Shown one piece after another: positions 8,636-17,156 of a stretch of DNA of 64,000 nt. Positions within the stretch are counted from its first letter, which is position 1, and every line of letters begins with the position of its first letter. Position numbers and translations under genes: made by a program. Below the pieces are notes generated by a model. That model ran no database searches, was not told where the DNA came from, and saw nothing but the letters and a program-made list of their open reading frames with translations. The stretch is taken from assembly GCA_043763155.1 (NCBI GenBank), contig JAYULW010000089.1, positions 1 through 64,000 on the forward strand, written 5' to 3'. The stretch comes from JANYBV01 sp043763155. GTDB lineage: Bacteria; Pseudomonadota; Alphaproteobacteria; Rickettsiales; SXRF01.

Positions 8636-8991
8636 TAGGATTGACGGCGTTCGGTGGCAACGGATACGGAGCGGGCCATGCGCAGTGCGCCGGGTTTGTC
8701 GGCTTCGACGCGCACTTTGGCGATGCGTTTATCGAGCGATAAAATGAGGGTTGCCACTTCGGTGACGAGGCGCTCCAGTAGCTGGAAATTGCCTGCTTCG
8801 AGATGGGCGAGGACGCGGGACTCGATGTTGGCGTAGTCCACCGCATCGTCCAGCTTATCGCTGGTGCCGGAAGCATCGGTTTCGGCGTGGAGTTTGATGT
8901 TCAGGATAACCTGCCGTTTGGCTTCCTGCTCCCATGCGTAGACGCCTAGGGTTGTGGTGGCTTGGAGGTCTTTTATTTGCATGTGGAACAT
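8635..8991 (-). CDS. folB: Dihydroneopterin aldolase
   Basis: A 118-residue protein of the FolB family, which cleaves 7,8-dihydroneopterin to 6-hydroxymethyl-dihydropterin and glycolaldehyde in folate synthesis. The family pattern is clear: I.DL.ATTTLGVYAWEQE at the N-terminus, DYANIESRVLAHLE in the middle and FQLLERLVTEVA, then VRVEADKPGALRMA near the end. The chosen ATG lies 5 bases after the upstream stop; an ATG nine bases later (8982) is an alternative, and longer in-frame extension would run inside the SDR gene. Neither start has a clear ribosome site. Confidence 0.88.
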   Translation of the reverse strand: MFHMQIKDLQATTTLGVYAWEQEAKRQVILNIKLHAETDASGTSDKLDDAVDYANIESRVLAHLEAGNFQLLERLVTEVATLILSLDKRIAKVRVEADKPGALRMARSVSVATERRQS

Positions 8992-8996
8992 AAGGG

Positions 8997-9719
8997 CTAC
9001 AGCAGGTGCTGTCCTCCGTCGGTGAAAATGAGCTGGCCGGTGGTTGCGCCCTTGCACAGGTAGAGCGCAGTTTCGGCGACCTGATCGAGGGAGGCGATGT
9101 GGCCCTGAGGCAGGGTTTTGTTTAGTTTTTGGATGTAGGCGGTGTCGAGTTCGTTTGACGGCAACAAGATGCCGGGGCAGATGCCGTTCACGCGGATATG
9201 TGGGCCGAGTTCGCGGGCGGCCATCTGGGTGAATTCGGCCAGCGCCTTTTTGGCCAGCAAATACGCGAAATGGCTGCCGGAGGACTTACTGACTTCGCTG
9301 TCAATCATGTTGATGATGCAGCCTTTGCCGAAAAGGGCGGCGAAGTGCTTGGTCATGAAAAACGGGGCTTTGAAATTTACGTTCATCTGGCGGTCAAACA
9401 GGGCTTCGTCGGTTTCGGCGAGGGTTCCGCGCTCGAAAATGGAGGCGTTGTTGATGAGGATGGAAGTGTGGGGCATCTGGCGTTTTACTTCCTGCAAAAA
9501 CGCGGCAATGCCGGAAATGTCCTGCATGTCGTGGCGGATGAGGTTGCACTGGACGCCGAGGGCTTTGATCTCTTGCTGGATCTTGCGTGCGGCAGGTTCG
9601 GATTTGTTATAATGCAGCGCCACGTCGTGGCCGTTGCGGGCGAAGTGCAGCGCAAGCGACGCGCCTACGCGCTGGGCAGCGCCAGTAATCAGAATGGCGT
9701 GTGGCTGGGGTTCAGTCAT
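8997..9719 (-). CDS. Pteridine reductase-like short-chain dehydrogenase (FolM type)
   Basis: A 240-residue classical SDR with TGAAQRVG as cofactor loop (about residues 12-19), NNAS at about 90 and a catalytic Tyr-x3-Lys written YLLAK. The RVG-type glycine loop (Gln-Arg after the Gly-Ala) is typical of pteridine reductases and FolM dihydromonapterin/dihydrofolate reductases, which would fit the adjacent folB. It starts by ATGA overlap with pyrE. A general SDR function cannot be excluded without an alignment. Confidence 0.75.
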   Translation of the reverse strand: MTEPQPHAILITGAAQRVGASLALHFARNGHDVALHYNKSEPAARKIQQEIKALGVQCNLIRHDMQDISGIAAFLQEVKRQMPHTSILINNASIFERGTLAETDEALFDRQMNVNFKAPFFMTKHFAALFGKGCIINMIDSEVSKSSGSHFAYLLAKKALAEFTQMAARELGPHIRVNGICPGILLPSNELDTAYIQKLNKTLPQGHIASLDQVAETALYLCKGATTGQLIFTDGGQHLL

Positions 9720-10324
9720 GAAGCTTTCTGACTCAGGAAACGGCTGCCGGGCTTGATGGCGGGCGTGGATTTCAGGGATTCGGGGATGGCGTCGGGCGCG
9801 AAGGTGGGGATGTCGAGGCTCATCAGGGAAATGAGGGGAAGCGTGAGGGTGACATCGTTTTGCGAGCGACGGTCTATGAGGCTTGCGACTGCGATGGGAT
9901 TTGCGCCGCAGGCTTTGATGCAGGCGACAGCTTCCATGGAGGATTTGCCGGTGGTGACCACGTCTTCGACGATGAGGACGCGGGCGTTTTCTTCCAGCGT
10001 GAAGCCACGGCGCAGCGCGAAGCTGCCGTCCACGCGTTCGCAGAACATGGAAAGCACGTTGAGCTGGCGGCCCATTTCGTAGCCGACGACGACACCGCCC
10101 ATGGCGGGGGCGACGATGGCGTCAATGGTTAGGCTGGTGGATTTTTCCCATGCGCGGACTTTGTCGGCAAGGGCCTTGCAGAGGCGGTCGGCGCGTTTGG
10201 CATCCATCAGGGCGCGGGCGCATTGCAGGTAGGTGCTGCTGTGCAGGCCGGAGGAAAGAATGAAATGGCCGGTGAGGATTGTGTCGGCGGCTTTGAATTC
10301 CTGAAGGATTTGCTCGTGGTCCAT
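9716..10324 (-). CDS. pyrE: Orotate phosphoribosyltransferase
   Basis: A 202-residue enzyme that transfers the phosphoribosyl group of PRPP to orotate, giving OMP in pyrimidine synthesis. The PRPP-binding motif VLIVEDVVTTGKS (about residues 118-130) and the upstream GHFILSSGLHSSTYLQC substrate segment are diagnostic. The ATG at 10324 has a GGAG ribosome site at the right distance and begins 4 bases after the panC stop. A longer in-frame reading to 10351 would overlap panC and is less likely. Confidence 0.93.
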   Translation of the reverse strand: MDHEQILQEFKAADTILTGHFILSSGLHSSTYLQCARALMDAKRADRLCKALADKVRAWEKSTSLTIDAIVAPAMGGVVVGYEMGRQLNVLSMFCERVDGSFALRRGFTLEENARVLIVEDVVTTGKSSMEAVACIKACGANPIAVASLIDRRSQNDVTLTLPLISLMSLDIPTFAPDAIPESLKSTPAIKPGSRFLSQKAS

Positions 10325-10328
10325 TTGG

Positions 10329-11171
10329 TTACTCCAGTGCGATATTGTCAATCAGGCGGGTGGTGCCGAGATGGGCTGCCACCAGCAGGCGCGCGGGCGC
10401 GGCGTATGTGGGCATGGCATCCAGCGTGTATTCGGCGCGCAGTTCCAGATAGTCAACGCGCAAGCCTGCATTGGTGAGGGTTGCTTTGCCTTTTTCGAGG
10501 GCTGCGGCTACCGGCTCGCCCAGCTTGATGGCGGTGGCGGTTTGGTTGAGGGTTTCGTGAATCAGGGGCGCGGTTTGGCGCTCGGCGGGGGTGAGGTAGG
10601 CGTTGCGCGAAGAGAGCGCGAGGCCGTCGGGTTCGCGCACCGTTTCAACCCCTGCGATTTCGACACCGAGGTCGAGGTCGGTAACGACGCGCTGGATGAC
10701 GCAGAGCTGCTGGTAATCTTTTTCGCCGAACAGGGCGATGTGCGGGAGGGTGCGGATCAGGAGCTTGGTGACGACGGTGGCCACGCCCTCGAAATGACCG
10801 GGGCGGTGAGCGCCTTCAAGGATGGTGCTTAATGGGCCGGGGGAGATGGAGGTGGTGAAGTCTTCGGGGTATAAATCCGGGGCGTCGGGGGCGTAAACGA
10901 GGGTTGCGCCTGCTTCATGCGCTTTCTTAAGATCATCTTCCAACATTCTGGGATATTTGGGAAAATCTTCGCCTGCGCCAAATTGTTTGGGGTTTACGAA
11001 GATGGTGACGACCACGGCGTCGGCGAGTTCGGCGGCCTGGGCGATCAGGGCCTGATGGCCGCTGTGGAGGGCGCCCATGGTGGGGACCAATGCGATGCGT
11101 TTGCCGTCCATGGCGAGGGCGGCGAGCGCCTCCTGCAGGCTTTCCATATCGCGGCTAATGGTTAATTGCAT
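10329..11171 (-). CDS. panC: Pantothenate synthetase
   Basis: A 280-residue ATP-dependent ligase joining pantoate and beta-alanine to make pantothenate for coenzyme A. The nucleotidyltransferase HIGH-type motif is HSGH at residues 36-39 after the VPTMGALH segment. FVNPKQFG, FGEKDYQQL and SSRNAYL follow in family order. The ATG at 11171 follows an AGGAT ribosome site; the in-frame extension to 11210 has no such site. It is the first gene of a five-gene minus-strand operon mixing coenzyme, pyrimidine and folate steps. Confidence 0.94.
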   Translation of the reverse strand: MQLTISRDMESLQEALAALAMDGKRIALVPTMGALHSGHQALIAQAAELADAVVVTIFVNPKQFGAGEDFPKYPRMLEDDLKKAHEAGATLVYAPDAPDLYPEDFTTSISPGPLSTILEGAHRPGHFEGVATVVTKLLIRTLPHIALFGEKDYQQLCVIQRVVTDLDLGVEIAGVETVREPDGLALSSRNAYLTPAERQTAPLIHETLNQTATAIKLGEPVAAALEKGKATLTNAGLRVDYLELRAEYTLDAMPTYAAPARLLVAAHLGTTRLIDNIALE

Positions 11172-11271
11172 AGATCCTGCACTTGTTTTATAAATATACC
11201 CGATAAACAAACCGAATCGGGGGGCTTAAGCCTGTGATTTGGCGTTGTATAGGGGTAAAAGGTCTAAAGGA

Positions 11272-11772
11272 ATGGTGGATAAAAAGCAATCGGGGAATTT
11301 CGGGGGTTCGGGCGGTGCAGACCCCGTGAAGGCCGCGGCTGCCCGCGAAAAATTCGCCGCCCTGTTCCGCGATGCGCCGGAGCCGCCACATGCAGCCGTG
11401 GCATCGCCTATTACATGGACGCGCGAAACGCTTGGGGAGCTGCGCAAAGTCAAAGAACGGCTCAAAGGTTTCCGGGGCAATCATAGCGGTGATTTTGCGA
11501 CCATAAGCGACGAAGATACCGCAAGCTCGCCGGGGCTGGTGCACCTGCTGGATGCGTTTGGCCGGGCGAAAAATGTGCTGATAGCCTTTCAATTCGAGAT
11601 GGAGGCACAGGGCAAAAGCTTTGGCTTTAGCAGCGAAGTTACCGGTAAAAAACAAGGCACGATCACAGTGAGCGATGTATCTTACGCACTTATTGAACCC
11701 TTTATTTCTGAAAAGTTGAAATCCCTGACCCATGCCGCAAGCACCAGCCCCACTACCCCCGGCAAGCGCTGA
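11272..11772 (+). CDS. Hypothetical protein upstream of zapE
   Basis: A 166-residue soluble protein, not recognised. A disordered Gly/Ala-rich N-terminus leads into a mostly helical, charged middle (residues about 50-110) and a Ser/Thr/Pro-rich end. The ATG at 11272 follows AAAGGA; an upstream in-frame ATG at 11239 lacks a ribosome site. It ends next to the zapE start and is probably co-transcribed with zapE and ispH. No signal peptide or membrane helix is seen. Confidence 0.65.
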   Translation: MVDKKQSGNFGGSGGADPVKAAAAREKFAALFRDAPEPPHAAVASPITWTRETLGELRKVKERLKGFRGNHSGDFATISDEDTASSPGLVHLLDAFGRAKNVLIAFQFEMEAQGKSFGFSSEVTGKKQGTITVSDVSYALIEPFISEKLKSLTHAASTSPTTPGKR

Positions 11773-11773
11773 A

Positions 11774-12859
11774 ATGCCCCCTGCCCTAATTTCCCTTTAC
11801 CAGCAACGCGTAGATAGCGGTGACATCGTGGACGATGCGGCGCAGCGCGAGGTTTTGAAGGCGCTGCAGGCGCTGGCCGATGCGCTGGCAAAGCCCAAGG
11901 AAACCGGGCTTTTTGGCAAGTTGTTCGCCAAGGCCCCGCCTGCGCCGCAGGGCCTGTATATCTGGGGGAATGTAGGGCGCGGAAAATCCATGCTGATGGA
12001 TTTATTTTTTCAGGAAGTGCGGGTGGAGAAGAAGCGGCGGTGCCATTTCCATGCATTTATGCAGGAGGTGCATGCGCGCATGCACCAGTTGCGCCAGGAA
12101 GGGCTGGACCCGGTGGTGGTGCTGGCGCAGCAACTGGCGGAAGAGACGCGGCTGCTGTGTTTTGATGAGTTGCAGGCGACCGATGTTGCGGATGCGACAC
12201 TGCTTTACCGGCTTTTTGACGGGTTGTTTGCGGCGGGGGTTGTGGTGGTGAGCACCTCGAACAGGCCGCCTGCCTCGCTTTATACGGGGAGTGTGCAGCG
12301 CGAGCGGTTTGGGAAATTTATCGGGTTGATTGAGGGGCACATGAAGGTGATGTCGCTTTCGAGCGCGACCGATTACCGGCATATGCAGCTAAAGAGCCTT
12401 GAAAAGGTATATTTCTGGCCGCTGGGGGCTGAGGCGGATGAGGCGGTTGAAGCGGCCATTGCGCATTTGTGCGACGATGCTACGGCGCACAAGGACGAGT
12501 TTGTGGTGCAGGGGCGGCATGTGCCGTTTACGCTGTATAGCCAGAGCATGGGGGCATTTACGTTCCAGCAATTGTGCGAACAACCCATGGGGCCTGCGGA
12601 TTATCTGGCGATTGCCAAAAGGCTGGATACGGTGATTTTGACGGGCATACGCAAGCTTTCGGCGGAGGGGAAGAACACGGCGAAGCGGTTTGTGACCCTG
12701 ATTGACGCGCTGTATGAACATAAGGTAGTGTTGGTTTGCACCGCCGAAGCGCCGCCGGAAGCCTTGTATAGCGAGGGTGACGGCAGCTTTGAGTTCAAGC
12801 GCACCGAGTCGCGGCTGGCGGAAATGCAATCGTCTAATTATTTACGTGAGATCGAATGA
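11774..12859 (+). CDS. zapE: AFG1-like ATPase, cell-division protein ZapE
   Basis: A 361-residue P-loop ATPase of the AFG1/ZapE family. In E. coli ZapE binds FtsZ and influences Z-ring dynamics; eukaryotic AFG1 acts on mitochondrial proteins. The Walker A motif GNVGRGKS is at about residues 65-72 and Walker B LLCFDELQ about 125-132, followed by the family STSNRPP sensor and an RF-rich stretch. An upstream in-frame ATG at 11732 overlaps the preceding gene by 41 bases; neither start has a good ribosome site, and homology to other ZapE proteins seems to begin just after 11774. The stop overlaps ispH as ATGA. Confidence 0.88.
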   Translation: MPPALISLYQQRVDSGDIVDDAAQREVLKALQALADALAKPKETGLFGKLFAKAPPAPQGLYIWGNVGRGKSMLMDLFFQEVRVEKKRRCHFHAFMQEVHARMHQLRQEGLDPVVVLAQQLAEETRLLCFDELQATDVADATLLYRLFDGLFAAGVVVVSTSNRPPASLYTGSVQRERFGKFIGLIEGHMKVMSLSSATDYRHMQLKSLEKVYFWPLGAEADEAVEAAIAHLCDDATAHKDEFVVQGRHVPFTLYSQSMGAFTFQQLCEQPMGPADYLAIAKRLDTVILTGIRKLSAEGKNTAKRFVTLIDALYEHKVVLVCTAEAPPEALYSEGDGSFEFKRTESRLAEMQSSNYLREIE

Positions 12860-13827
12860 TGGCCCCCTCCTCTCCTTTACGCATTGTGCTTTCGCAGCCG
12901 CGCGGGTTTTGCGCGGGCGTAGACCGGGCGATTGAAATCGTGGAGCGGGCGCTGCAGATTTACGGCCCGCCAGTGTATGTGCGCCACGAGATTGTGCATA
13001 ACAAATGGGTGGTGGAGGATTTGCGCTCGAAGGGCGTGGTGTTCGTGGGTGAAGTGGATGAAATTCCCGACGGGGCGATTACGGTGTTTTCGGCGCATGG
13101 GATTTCGGAGAAGGTGGAAAACAGCGCGCATTTGCGCGATTTGCCGGTTATTGACGCCACCTGCCCGCTGGTGACCAAGGTGCACCGCGAGGCGCAGCGC
13201 TACGAGGCGGAAGGGCGAGAAATTGTGCTGATCGGGCATGAGGGCCACCCGGAGGTGGAGGGTACATCGGGGCGCGTGAAGCAGGGTGTTTTCCTGGTAC
13301 AGGATGTTGCGGATGTTGCGAAACTGGAGGTGCAGCACCCGGACCAGCTTGCATATGTGACGCAGACGACGCTGAGCGTGGACGATACGAAAGATATTAT
13401 TGCGGCGCTGAAAGCGCGCTACCCAAGCATTGCCGGGCCGGAGCTGCGGGATATTTGCTATGCGACGCAGAACCGGCAGAACGCGGTGCGCACGCTGGCG
13501 GCGCAGGTGGATTTGCTGCTGGTGATTGGCTCGGCCAATAGCTCGAACTCGAACCGCTTGCGCGATCTGGCGGATGAAATCGGGATTGCAGCGCATTTGA
13601 TTGATGATGCGAGAGGCTTGCAGCCGCAGTGGTTTGATGTGATTGGCACGGTGGGCATTACTGCCGGGGCAAGCGCGCCGGAGCATCTGGTGCAAGGTGT
13701 GGTGGATGCGATTGGGCGGCTTCGGCCCACGGTAGTGGAGACCATGGCGGGGGATGCGGAAAATACGCGCTTCAAGCTGCCGCCGGAAGTGACGGGCGAA
13801 AAGAATTTGCGCAATAGCGCGGCCTAA
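12856..13827 (+). CDS. ispH: 4-hydroxy-3-methylbut-2-enyl diphosphate reductase
   Basis: A 323-residue iron-sulfur enzyme catalysing the last step of the non-mevalonate isoprenoid pathway, giving IPP and DMAPP. The three cluster-ligating cysteines are visible: C19 in QPRGFCAGVDRA, one in DATCPLVTKVH and one in CYATQNRQ. The catalytic glutamate follows in the HEGHPEVEGTSG region. Length fits the family. Two ATG codons are adjacent at the start, the first overlapping the zapE stop. The stop abuts the convergent next gene with no gap. Confidence 0.95.
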   Translation: MMAPSSPLRIVLSQPRGFCAGVDRAIEIVERALQIYGPPVYVRHEIVHNKWVVEDLRSKGVVFVGEVDEIPDGAITVFSAHGISEKVENSAHLRDLPVIDATCPLVTKVHREAQRYEAEGREIVLIGHEGHPEVEGTSGRVKQGVFLVQDVADVAKLEVQHPDQLAYVTQTTLSVDDTKDIIAALKARYPSIAGPELRDICYATQNRQNAVRTLAAQVDLLLVIGSANSSNSNRLRDLADEIGIAAHLIDDARGLQPQWFDVIGTVGITAGASAPEHLVQGVVDAIGRLRPTVVETMAGDAENTRFKLPPEVTGEKNLRNSAA

Positions 13828-14346
13828 TTATTTAGCGATTGGATTGGTGGTTTTGCCCATGGGAGTGCCCATTGGCAGTTTTTGCGGCGCGGGGTCGTAG
13901 GGGCCGCCGGTGCTGTAGCCGGGGCCTTGCTCGACGGGGAGCTGCGGGTGTTCGATGTTTTTGCGCCATTCCTTGAGTTTGCCTACGGCTTCGTCGCTTA
14001 CGGTTTTGCCTTGCGGGATGATGCTTACGCCGCGCTTGTCGGTGCGGCTGTAGTGCATTTGCGCATCGTTCAGGCTGTTTACAAAAATGCTGCCGTCGGG
14101 TTGGGCGATGCCCTTATACACCGTGCCTACTTCGCCTTTACTGGTTTCGGACATGACCACGATAAGGCGCTCGTTGGGGTCGGGCTTTGCTGCTTCATGT
14201 TTGCGGGCGTCGGGGTTTGTGGCCCAGTTCAGGGCATTCAGGATTTTCAGGCCCGCGCTCATTTTGGCGGTGCTTTTCGGCTCGATCATTTCGCCGGATT
14301 TGCGCTTGGCTTCATATTCGGCATTGGTGAGGACGGGTGCTGGCAT
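13828..14346 (-). CDS. Hypothetical protein
   Basis: A 172-residue, Lys/Pro-rich, probably soluble protein with no recognised domain. The middle section (about residues 55-110) has mixed strand/helix character, and the last 40 residues are Pro/Gly rich. ATG 14346 is preceded by an AGGAAA ribosome site, which decides it over the in-frame upstream ATG at 14403. It ends base-to-base against ispH. No signal peptide is seen. Confidence 0.6.
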   Translation of the reverse strand: MPAPVLTNAEYEAKRKSGEMIEPKSTAKMSAGLKILNALNWATNPDARKHEAAKPDPNERLIVVMSETSKGEVGTVYKGIAQPDGSIFVNSLNDAQMHYSRTDKRGVSIIPQGKTVSDEAVGKLKEWRKNIEHPQLPVEQGPGYSTGGPYDPAPQKLPMGTPMGKTTNPIAK

Positions 14347-14421
14347 CCGGCGTTTCCTGCTTGGTTTCCCCTGAGTATAGCAAGAAAGCGTTAAAAAGCC
14401 CAATGCGCTGATTTATTTGGG

Positions 14422-15942
14422 TTATTCCAGCTCGTATAGTTCGTATCTTTCATCGCTGATGGAGCCGTAGAAGGCATTTATGAAATGGGTTTCGGCGATG
14501 AAGCGAATTTTTTCGGTGGTGCTCCAGCGCAAGGTGCGGCCAAAACCATGCTTGTATACCCCCGAATCCGGCGTCAGCATGCCGTATTCAAAAATGAGCA
14601 AGACAGGTTTGTGGGTTTGCGCGTGCAAGGTTTGGGCCGTATCGAGAATATCGCTTAGCGACATGTCGGGGGTGTAGCTGCGCGAAAAACGGGTCCATGT
14701 GCCGTAGGTTTTGCCACGGGGGAAATAGATAGGGTTTGGCAGGTAGTAGGGCAGCGGCTGCAGCATATAGTCCGGTTCGCCAATCAGAATTGCGTCGTTC
14801 CATGCGGGGTTGGCGGCGATGGTTTGGGCAAGCGCGGCGCTGCTGCTGTAAGACAGCCTGATGTCGTTGGTGATGAGCAGCCCCACGAGCGGCATGGGCA
14901 TCAGGAAGATGAGCATCAGCACATAAGGAAACAGGCGGCGGTAGGTGCGGAATGCGGCCACGGGGGGTGCTTCGCGCTCGACCCATAGCAAGACCATGAC
15001 AGCGCCCAGCATCAGGCCCTCATGGCGCAGCGCCAGATTGTAAACGGTGCCGCTGAGTATATTCAGGGCAGAGACGATGAAGACCAGCGTGGCAAGCATG
15101 CGAATGCGCGGAATGAAATACGCATAGCAGGCAAAGATGCATAACGAGCTTGCAAATACGCTGCCCTCTACCAGCACACCCCTGAAAGGGCCGCCGGGCA
15201 GGATAACGGTTGTGAGGATGGTGAGGAAAATCTGGGGCAGCACGTCATTGGGCTGCGCATTGTCCAGTATGCCGATGGTGGACTGGCCGTCGGGAATGGT
15301 GAACCATGCCGTAATGGCGATGAGGGCGCACACGGCGGCGGGCCATGCATAATCGGCGCGGGTGCGCGGGCGGGGCAAAGGCTCGCTTGCAGCATAGAGC
15401 GCGAAGGCAAAGGCGATGACGGCGCCGGGGATGGTGGAAAGGGTGAGCAGCATCAGCGCGCCGTAGGGCAGCCACGGGCGGGTGAAGCGGTACTGGTAGC
15501 AGCTGGCGAAGGCAAACATCAGGCACAGGCTCAGCCCGCAATTGCGGGCGACCACCACGCCTTCATAAATCGGCAGGCATCCGCAGAGGAACAGGGTTTT
15601 AACGGGTAATGGCAAGGGGGCGAAGCGCAGCAGCAGCCCTGCTGCGGTCATGGCCACCAGCCACGAGGCCAGCGGCAGCACCCAACTGGCATGGAAGACC
15701 ATGTCGAGGGCCTTGAGAATGAAGTACCATAGCGGGGGGTGGACTTCGTTGCGCAGGAAGGTGAAGAGGTCTGCGAAGGAGTGGGAGGCACGGGCAATGC
15801 TTAGGGCGCGCACCTCGTCGCGCCATGGCTCGTGGTACATGAACGCCATGATGCCGGTGAATACGGCGTAGGTAAGCCAGACCAGCAGGGGTGCGTATTT
15901 ATTCAGGGATTTGCCGAAGGTTTTACCCATGCTCGGCGGCAT
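14422..15942 (-). CDS. Multi-pass membrane protein, GT-C glycosyltransferase-like
   Basis: A 506-residue integral membrane protein with roughly ten hydrophobic segments. The first loop after helix 1 carries HEPWRDE and later HPPLWYFIL, the arrangement seen in the GT-C superfamily (PMT/ArnT-like), where an acidic pair in the first periplasmic loop is catalytic. Such enzymes move sugars from lipid-phosphate donors in the periplasm. The C-terminal about 120 residues are hydrophilic. The ATG at 15942 overlaps the upstream stop as TAATG; ATG 15930 is an alternative. Substrates are unknown. Confidence 0.7.
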   Translation of the reverse strand: MPPSMGKTFGKSLNKYAPLLVWLTYAVFTGIMAFMYHEPWRDEVRALSIARASHSFADLFTFLRNEVHPPLWYFILKALDMVFHASWVLPLASWLVAMTAAGLLLRFAPLPLPVKTLFLCGCLPIYEGVVVARNCGLSLCLMFAFASCYQYRFTRPWLPYGALMLLTLSTIPGAVIAFAFALYAASEPLPRPRTRADYAWPAAVCALIAITAWFTIPDGQSTIGILDNAQPNDVLPQIFLTILTTVILPGGPFRGVLVEGSVFASSLCIFACYAYFIPRIRMLATLVFIVSALNILSGTVYNLALRHEGLMLGAVMVLLWVEREAPPVAAFRTYRRLFPYVLMLIFLMPMPLVGLLITNDIRLSYSSSAALAQTIAANPAWNDAILIGEPDYMLQPLPYYLPNPIYFPRGKTYGTWTRFSRSYTPDMSLSDILDTAQTLHAQTHKPVLLIFEYGMLTPDSGVYKHGFGRTLRWSTTEKIRFIAETHFINAFYGSISDERYELYELE

Positions 15943-16091
15943 TACCGGTGGCTGTAGTGATTGCCGGTGGCGGCGTTTTTATAATGCGCGCCTTTGTGGG
16001 AGGAGCCGGACGAATAATGGCCGCCTTTTGCCTGCGCCTGGGCCGCGCAACACATAACGCCACATACAACCATCAGCGCGAACCGTTTCAT
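15942..16091 (-). CDS. Small exported His/Gly-rich protein
   Basis: A 49-residue product: MKRFALMVVCGVMCCAAQAQA-type signal peptide (residues 1 to about 20) followed by a short mature peptide rich in His, Ser, Gly and Lys. A GGGG-containing ribosome site lies just upstream of ATG 16091, and its stop is coupled (TAATG) to the membrane transferase gene. No family is recognised; the His-rich mature part might bind metal, which is a guess. Confidence 0.55.
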   Translation of the reverse strand: MKRFALMVVCGVMCCAAQAQAKGGHYSSGSSHKGAHYKNAATGNHYSHR

Positions 16092-16118
16092 GATGCCCCT
16101 TTGCGTACTGACTGGAAA

Positions 16119-16195
16119 TGGTGGGCGATACTTGACTCGAACAAGCGACCTCCACGATGTCAACGTGGCGCTCTAACCAACTGAGCTAATCGCCC
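16119..16195 (-). tRNA. tRNA-Val (GAC)
   Basis: A 77-nt cloverleaf including encoded CCA (complement of 16119-16121). The acceptor stem GGGCGAT pairs with ATCGCCC, the D-arm is GCTCAGTTGGTTAGAGC, the anticodon stem CCACG/CGTGG encloses loop TTGACAT with anticodon GAC, and the T-arm has GTTCGAGT. All stems pair. Confidence 0.95.
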
Positions 16196-16270
16196 CCTTT
16201 TTCCGGAACGGGCACACAAATAGCAGCAAAGGGACATGCTAGGCAAGCCCTATTCTGGCGGTTTTATGGG

Positions 16271-16702
16271 CTAAACGACGTGCGCTAAGGGGCTAGAAGC
16301 AGGCACGGTTTCGGCCTTTAGCAGCACCAGCTCATTGCTGATGCGGCGGGCAAGATCGTGGGGCATGGCGTGCTTTACGCTCAGGTCAATGTGCAGGGCC
16401 TGCGCGGTTTTATCAATCAGCACGGCGCTTTTCAAGGCGGGCTGGCGGGCGTGGGCCTCACGGGCATATTGCAACGCCCATGCCAGTTCGTCGGCGCGCA
16501 CCGCATCGGTGAAGCCTGCATATTTCATACTGCTAATCAGCGACTTAGCTTCGCGCAGCTCCGCGTATTCGCGGGCGGATGCCTGACGCATGTCGGCCAG
16601 CTTATGGCGAAGGAAGTCGAGTACGGCGCCCAGCTCGCCGCTAAATTCGCGGTGGACGTTTTCCAGATATTGCGGCGCAACAAATGTCTGCATGGTCTGC
16701 AT
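16271..16702 (-). CDS. Hypothetical helical protein
   Basis: A 143-residue Ala/Arg/Glu-rich protein predicted largely helical, unrecognised. ATG 16702 follows an AGAGGAAAA ribosome site by 6 bases, better than upstream in-frame ATGs at 16774 or 16837. It is a single gene between two tRNA genes, with two DnaA-box-like 9-mers about 100 bases upstream. No signal peptide or membrane helix. Confidence 0.6.
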   Translation of the reverse strand: MQTMQTFVAPQYLENVHREFSGELGAVLDFLRHKLADMRQASAREYAELREAKSLISSMKYAGFTDAVRADELAWALQYAREAHARQPALKSAVLIDKTAQALHIDLSVKHAMPHDLARRISNELVLLKAETVPASSPLAHVV

Positions 16703-16806
16703 GTGATTTTCCTCTTTTCCCGGTTGTGGCCTGTTATTGCTTTGTATTTTTTTATTGGAAGTGGGTTGTAGCATAAATATTCGCACTTCGCCAGCATTAC
16801 CGGGCT

Positions 16807-16838
16807 TTATCCACAGTTTTTTGCACAGCTTATCCACA
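16807..16838. promoter_or_regulatory. Pair of DnaA-box consensus 9-mers
   Basis: TTATCCACA occurs at 16807-16815 and again at 16830-16838, same orientation, 23 bp start to start, with a weaker TTTTGCACA-like site between. Both match the E. coli DnaA-box consensus exactly. They lie between a hypothetical gene and tRNA-Arg. Functional binding is inferred only. Confidence 0.4.
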
Positions 16839-16906
16839 ATGGGACAGAGTGCATTGCAGCATGCAATTGCTGCAGCCCCGCGAGAGCGTTGAAAGCAAAG
16901 TTTTTA

Positions 16907-16935
16907 TTGCGTGTTGGGGTAGGCTCACGTATGCC
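16907..16935 (+). promoter_or_regulatory. Possible sigma-70-type promoter for tRNA-Arg
   Basis: TTGCGT at 16907-16912 and TATGCC at 16930-16935 are separated by 17 bases and end 11 bases before the mature tRNA 5' end. Both hexamers are only partial matches. Confidence 0.3.
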
Positions 16936-16946
16936 GGGTGGGTTGT

Positions 16947-17023
16947 GTGCCCATAGCTCAGTTGGATAGAGCACGAGCCTTCTAAGCTCGGGGTCGCAGG
17001 TTCGAATCCTGCTGGGCACGCCA
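16947..17023 (+). tRNA. tRNA-Arg (TCT)
   Basis: A 77-nt cloverleaf with encoded CCA (17021-17023). Acceptor GTGCCCA/TGGGCAC, D-arm GCTCAGTTGGATAGAGC, anticodon stem CGAGC/GCTCG with loop CTTCTAA giving anticodon TCT at 16981-16983, and T-arm with GTTCGAATC. Its 3' end is duplicated at 18394-18411, a typical sign of integration at a tRNA gene. Confidence 0.95.
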
Positions 17024-17031
17024 GCATTTTT
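17014..17031 (+). repeat. Direct repeat, left copy (att-like, tRNA-Arg 3' end)
   Basis: The 18 bases GGGCACGCCAGCATTTTT cover the last ten bases of tRNA-Arg and eight bases of downstream DNA. An identical copy is at 18394-18411. Confidence 0.8.
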
Positions 17032-17156
17032 AGATCAATGGGTTAGGAACTCTAATAGTAAAAAACACCTAATATCTAATTTAGATCAATCAGCTTAGAA
17101 AGATTAGCATAACTGCGCGTTTTTTTATCCATTGCAAGCGTACAAGGACTACAGGA

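Noticed and set aside
16807..16838. The two DnaA boxes as an origin of replication.
   Set aside because: No dnaA, dnaN or typical origin genes nearby and only two to three boxes; not enough.
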